The notes under the pieces are model-generated. The model searched no databases. It saw nothing but the letters and a program-made list of their open reading frames with translations, and was not told where the DNA came from. From an uncultured Collinsella sp. (lineage in GTDB: Bacteria > Actinomycetota > Coriobacteriia > Coriobacteriales > Coriobacteriaceae), in contig CAJJTG010000007.1 in assembly GCA_905194675.1 (NCBI GenBank), positions 3,261 through 67,260 of the forward strand: 64,000 bases of DNA, read 5' to 3'. Below, piece by piece: positions 62,056 to 64,000 of the stretch. How positions within the stretch are numbered: position 1 is the first letter of the stretch; each line of letters starts with the position of its first letter. The translations under genes were made by a program, and so were the position numbers.

Positions 62056-63066
62056 CTACTCGGCTGTTATGGTGATGTTTTCCCGGTGCGCGCGGATAAC
62101 ATCCCAGCTAAAGTGCTCGACCAGCTGCTCGGTAGAGCGCGGCGTGGTGTCCGGCGCGATGCCTGTTTGTCCGGCGAGCCAGCCCAGCAGCGCTTCGGGC
62201 GTGCCAAAGCGGGCGCGGAGTTCGCCCAGGTCCAGATCGCGGTCTCGTTTGGAAAGGCGGCGGCCGTCCGGTGCCATGAGCAGCGGAATATGTGCGTAGT
62301 GCGGCGTGGGCAGTCCCAACAGGTGCTGCAGATAGATCTGGCGCGGCGTGGACCCCAGCAGGTCGCATCCGCGCACGACCTCGGTGACGCCCATGGCAGC
62401 GTCGTCGACCACCACGGCTAGCTGATAGGCAAACACGCCGTCGCTGCGGCGGACCAAAAAGTCGCCGCACTCGGTGGCGAGCGCCTCGCATTGGGCGCCG
62501 TACGTGCGATCCACAAATTCGATCACGTCGTCTGCGAGGTCGTCGACGGTGGGCACGCGCAGACGTGTGGCCGGGGCGCGCAGGGCGCTGCGGCGGGCCA
62601 CCTCCTCGGCCGAAAGACTTCGGCAGGCGCCACGGTAGATGGGCGTGCCGTCGCTCGCGTGCGGTGCGCTCGCGGCGTGGAGCTCGGCGCGCGTGCAAAA
62701 GCAGGGATAGGTGAGGCCGGCGTCTTGCAGCTGGCGCAGGGCGTCCTCGTACAGATCCAGGCGATCGTGCTGGTAGTAGGGGCCTTCGTCCCAGTCGAGC
62801 CCCAGCCAGGTCAGATCGTCAATCAGTTGAGCGGCAAGTTCCGGGCGCTTGCAGCGATCGTCCAGGTCCTCGATGCGCAGCACGATGCTGCCGCCCTGGC
62901 TGCGGGCCGAAAGCCACGAGCACAGGCAGCTGAACACGTTGCCCAGGTGCATGCGGCCCGAGGGCGACGGGGCGAAACGGCCCACGACGGGCGCGGGGGC
63001 GGAGGCGGGTGGCGTCGCTGGCGCGTCCGCGGCGGGCGTTGCTATGTTGCGTGTTTTGATATCCAT
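62056..63066 (-). CDS. gluQ: Glutamyl-Q tRNA(Asp) synthetase
   Basis: A 336-aa truncated GluRS-like enzyme that attaches glutamate to queuosine of tRNA(Asp). HIGH-like motif GRFAPSPSGRMHLGNVFS, zinc ligands in CFCTRAE and YRGACR, KMSKS-like RRLSKRDRDLDL, no anticodon-binding domain. The ATG at 63066 starts just before the conserved region with a Pro/Ala-rich 25-residue head; a TATACT box 7 bases upstream suggests a leaderless mRNA. Confidence 0.88.
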   Translation of the reverse strand: MDIKTRNIATPAADAPATPPASAPAPVVGRFAPSPSGRMHLGNVFSCLCSWLSARSQGGSIVLRIEDLDDRCKRPELAAQLIDDLTWLGLDWDEGPYYQHDRLDLYEDALRQLQDAGLTYPCFCTRAELHAASAPHASDGTPIYRGACRSLSAEEVARRSALRAPATRLRVPTVDDLADDVIEFVDRTYGAQCEALATECGDFLVRRSDGVFAYQLAVVVDDAAMGVTEVVRGCDLLGSTPRQIYLQHLLGLPTPHYAHIPLLMAPDGRRLSKRDRDLDLGELRARFGTPEALLGWLAGQTGIAPDTTPRSTEQLVEHFSWDVIRAHRENITITAE

Positions 63067-63073
63067 GCGGACG

Positions 63074-63079
63074 AGTATA
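63074..63079 (-). promoter_or_regulatory. -10 box of gluQ, leaderless arrangement
   Basis: TATACT on the - strand leaves 7 bases before the ATG at 63066, too short for a ribosome binding site. A -35 element is not clear. Confidence 0.4.
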
Positions 63080-63202
63080 GCGCGGGGCTTGGCAGGGAAG
63101 GCGTTGCCGCGCTCACAAGTTGGCGGCGGTGCGCATTGCGCACGGTGGGTTTGCGGCTCAAGGTCTCGATCGCTGCGTACCGACTTAGCCTCACAAACGA
63201 CA

Positions 63203-63238
63203 GAAACCCCAGCAGCTCTTCGCAACTGCCGGGGTTTC
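63203..63238. terminator. Hairpin in the gluQ-IS110 gap
   Basis: GAAACCCC (63203-63210) pairs with GGGGTTTC (63231-63238) with inner GCAG/CTGC pairing. It is terminator-like, but the gene it serves is not evident. No gene is seen in 63067-63697. Confidence 0.6.
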
Positions 63239-63422
63239 CGCGGAAAAGGGGGACATAATCCTCGAGCGAACGGCAAAGGGGCAAACCGTTTCGCTCAACT
63301 GCTTTATGCCCCTCGGTTGGCGGCTCAATCAGCGCGGGCCGCGCCCACACAAAGCCGCTACACCTGTGACGGAGCTGTGAAGTGGTATCTATTGCCGGGG
63401 CGGGCTATGCCAAGGGTGCCCC

Positions 63423-63450
63423 TAATGACTGGTCATTTAAGAACGTCCAT
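63423..63450. repeat. Second copy of the TTTAAGAACGTCC motif, apparently broken
   Basis: AATGACTGGTCATTTAAGAACGTCC corresponds to the left half and loop of the intact palindrome at 8487-8519, but the expected right arm is replaced by unrelated sequence leading into the GC-rich IS110 end. Confidence 0.55.
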
Positions 63451-63697
63451 TACAGTCGAAATTGTCAGCCCGGGCCCGTCTCGGGCTACGATTGAGGCGC
63501 GCCCAGAACGGGCCGCCGACCGGGCGCCCGCGCACGGCCGAACGTCCCTGCCCCCGAGAGGGCCCGTTGGGTGCTGCCGGCGCGGGACGCGCCGCCCCCG
63601 ACGGCTGATAGGAAAGTGCCGGGCAGGTGCCGCGGCTGGTAATGTGAGTGCCGAGGGGGAGGCCATCCGGTCGAACGACTACCGGAAGGATACCACC
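63451..63697 (+). ncRNA. IS110 left end, possible bridge-RNA region
   Basis: This GC-rich non-coding stretch directly upstream of the IS110-type transposase contains hairpins such as AGCCCG/CGGGCT (63467-63472 with 63482-63487). In IS110-group elements the left non-coding end encodes the bridge RNA that pairs with donor and target DNA. The RNA ends and loops cannot be assigned by eye. Confidence 0.4.
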
Positions 63698-64000
63698 GTG
63701 AAAGCGCCATCCACCAGGCCCGCGGCCGTGCTCGGCCCGGACGTCGGCAAGTCATCGCACTGGGCCTGCCTGGTCGACCGCGACGGGGAGGTGCTGGCCA
63801 GCGCCCCCGTCCGCAACAGGGAGGCCGAGCTCGACGCGCTGTTCGCCTCCGCGCCCGCCGGCACGCTCGTCGTCGTCGACCAGTTCCGCAACATAGGGTC
63901 CCTCGCCGTGAGGCGGGCCCGCGCCGCGGGGCTCGGGGTCGCCCACCTGCCCGGGCTCGCCGCCAGCCGCGCCGCGGGCCTGTTCGCCGGCGAGGCCAAG
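63698..64000 (+). CDS. IS110-family transposase, N-terminal part (cut by window end)
   Basis: The 101 visible residues show the DEDD/RuvC-like start of IS110 recombinases: LGPDVGKSSHWACLVDRDGE with the first catalytic Asp, then GTLVVVDQFRNIGSLA with the next acidic residue in the usual place, and LPGLAASRAAGLFAGEAK. GTG start at 63698 with AAGGA upstream. Very high GC compared with its neighbours. The remainder lies beyond the window. Confidence 0.85.
   Translation, partial: MKAPSTRPAAVLGPDVGKSSHWACLVDRDGEVLASAPVRNREAELDALFASAPAGTLVVVDQFRNIGSLAVRRARAAGLGVAHLPGLAASRAAGLFAGEAK

Overview
The window reads as chromosome from a GC-rich actinobacterium of the class Coriobacteriia, most probably Collinsella or a close relative. 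This rests on the strong G/C third-position bias, the fused HisZ-HisG at the head of the his operon, a small Coriobacteriia-type gene between hisI and hisE, and many palindromic intergenic repeats. The genus is inference.

Layout. 1-9.4 kb: palindromic repeats, then a histidine operon on the + strand (hisZG-D-C-B-H-A-F-I-small gene-E), with a PHP-type histidinol phosphatase facing it. 9.5-19.5 kb: YgbA-family protein coupled to a fused CydDC-like ABC exporter (- strand, flanked by two copies of one 23-bp-arm palindrome), then a LarC2-like protein, YfcE-like phosphodiesterase, MazG, enolase, a DivIC-like protein and Ppx/GppA. 19.5-26.2 kb: AAA/DUF4143-type ATPase, tRNA-Leu(UAA) with a duplicated 3' tail, a repeat-like membrane protein, an orphan PTS IIB, a VOC protein, and a two-component system lying between two MITE-like elements. 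26.2-55.9 kb: an accessory or defence island. 55.9-63.1 kb: a sortase-type coiled-coil/CAP surface protein, a small Cys-motif protein, three tandem metallophosphoesterases and GluQRS. 63.4-64 kb: the left end and N-terminus of an IS110-family element cut by the window edge.

The island is composite. A + strand backbone (29.6-33.6 kb and about 46.7-55.5 kb) encodes an unknown protein, a VirD4-like ATPase without other secretion genes, an intact ClpP-like protease, small membrane proteins, a ClpX-like AAA+ ATPase without the N-terminal zinc domain, a 1310-aa DEAD-like helicase with a possible C-terminal PD-(D/E)xK nuclease, and, overlapping its 3' end by 17 bases, a 631-aa protein whose C-terminal half resembles MID-PIWI of prokaryotic Argonautes. 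The backbone is interrupted by a less GC-rich HpaII-type restriction-modification pair, by a duplicated three-gene module (zinc-motif protein, small acidic protein, membrane protein) with relics of further copies, and by a degenerate methylase/TRD-like protein. A second degenerate methylase/TRD protein and an AbiEi/AbiEii pair sit at the left edge. No integrase, relaxase or attachment-site pair bounding the island was seen.

The best candidate for an undescribed system is the helicase-nuclease plus PIWI-like pair, perhaps together with the ClpX-like and ClpP-like genes. The family calls come from motif recognition by eye and need profile and structure checks.
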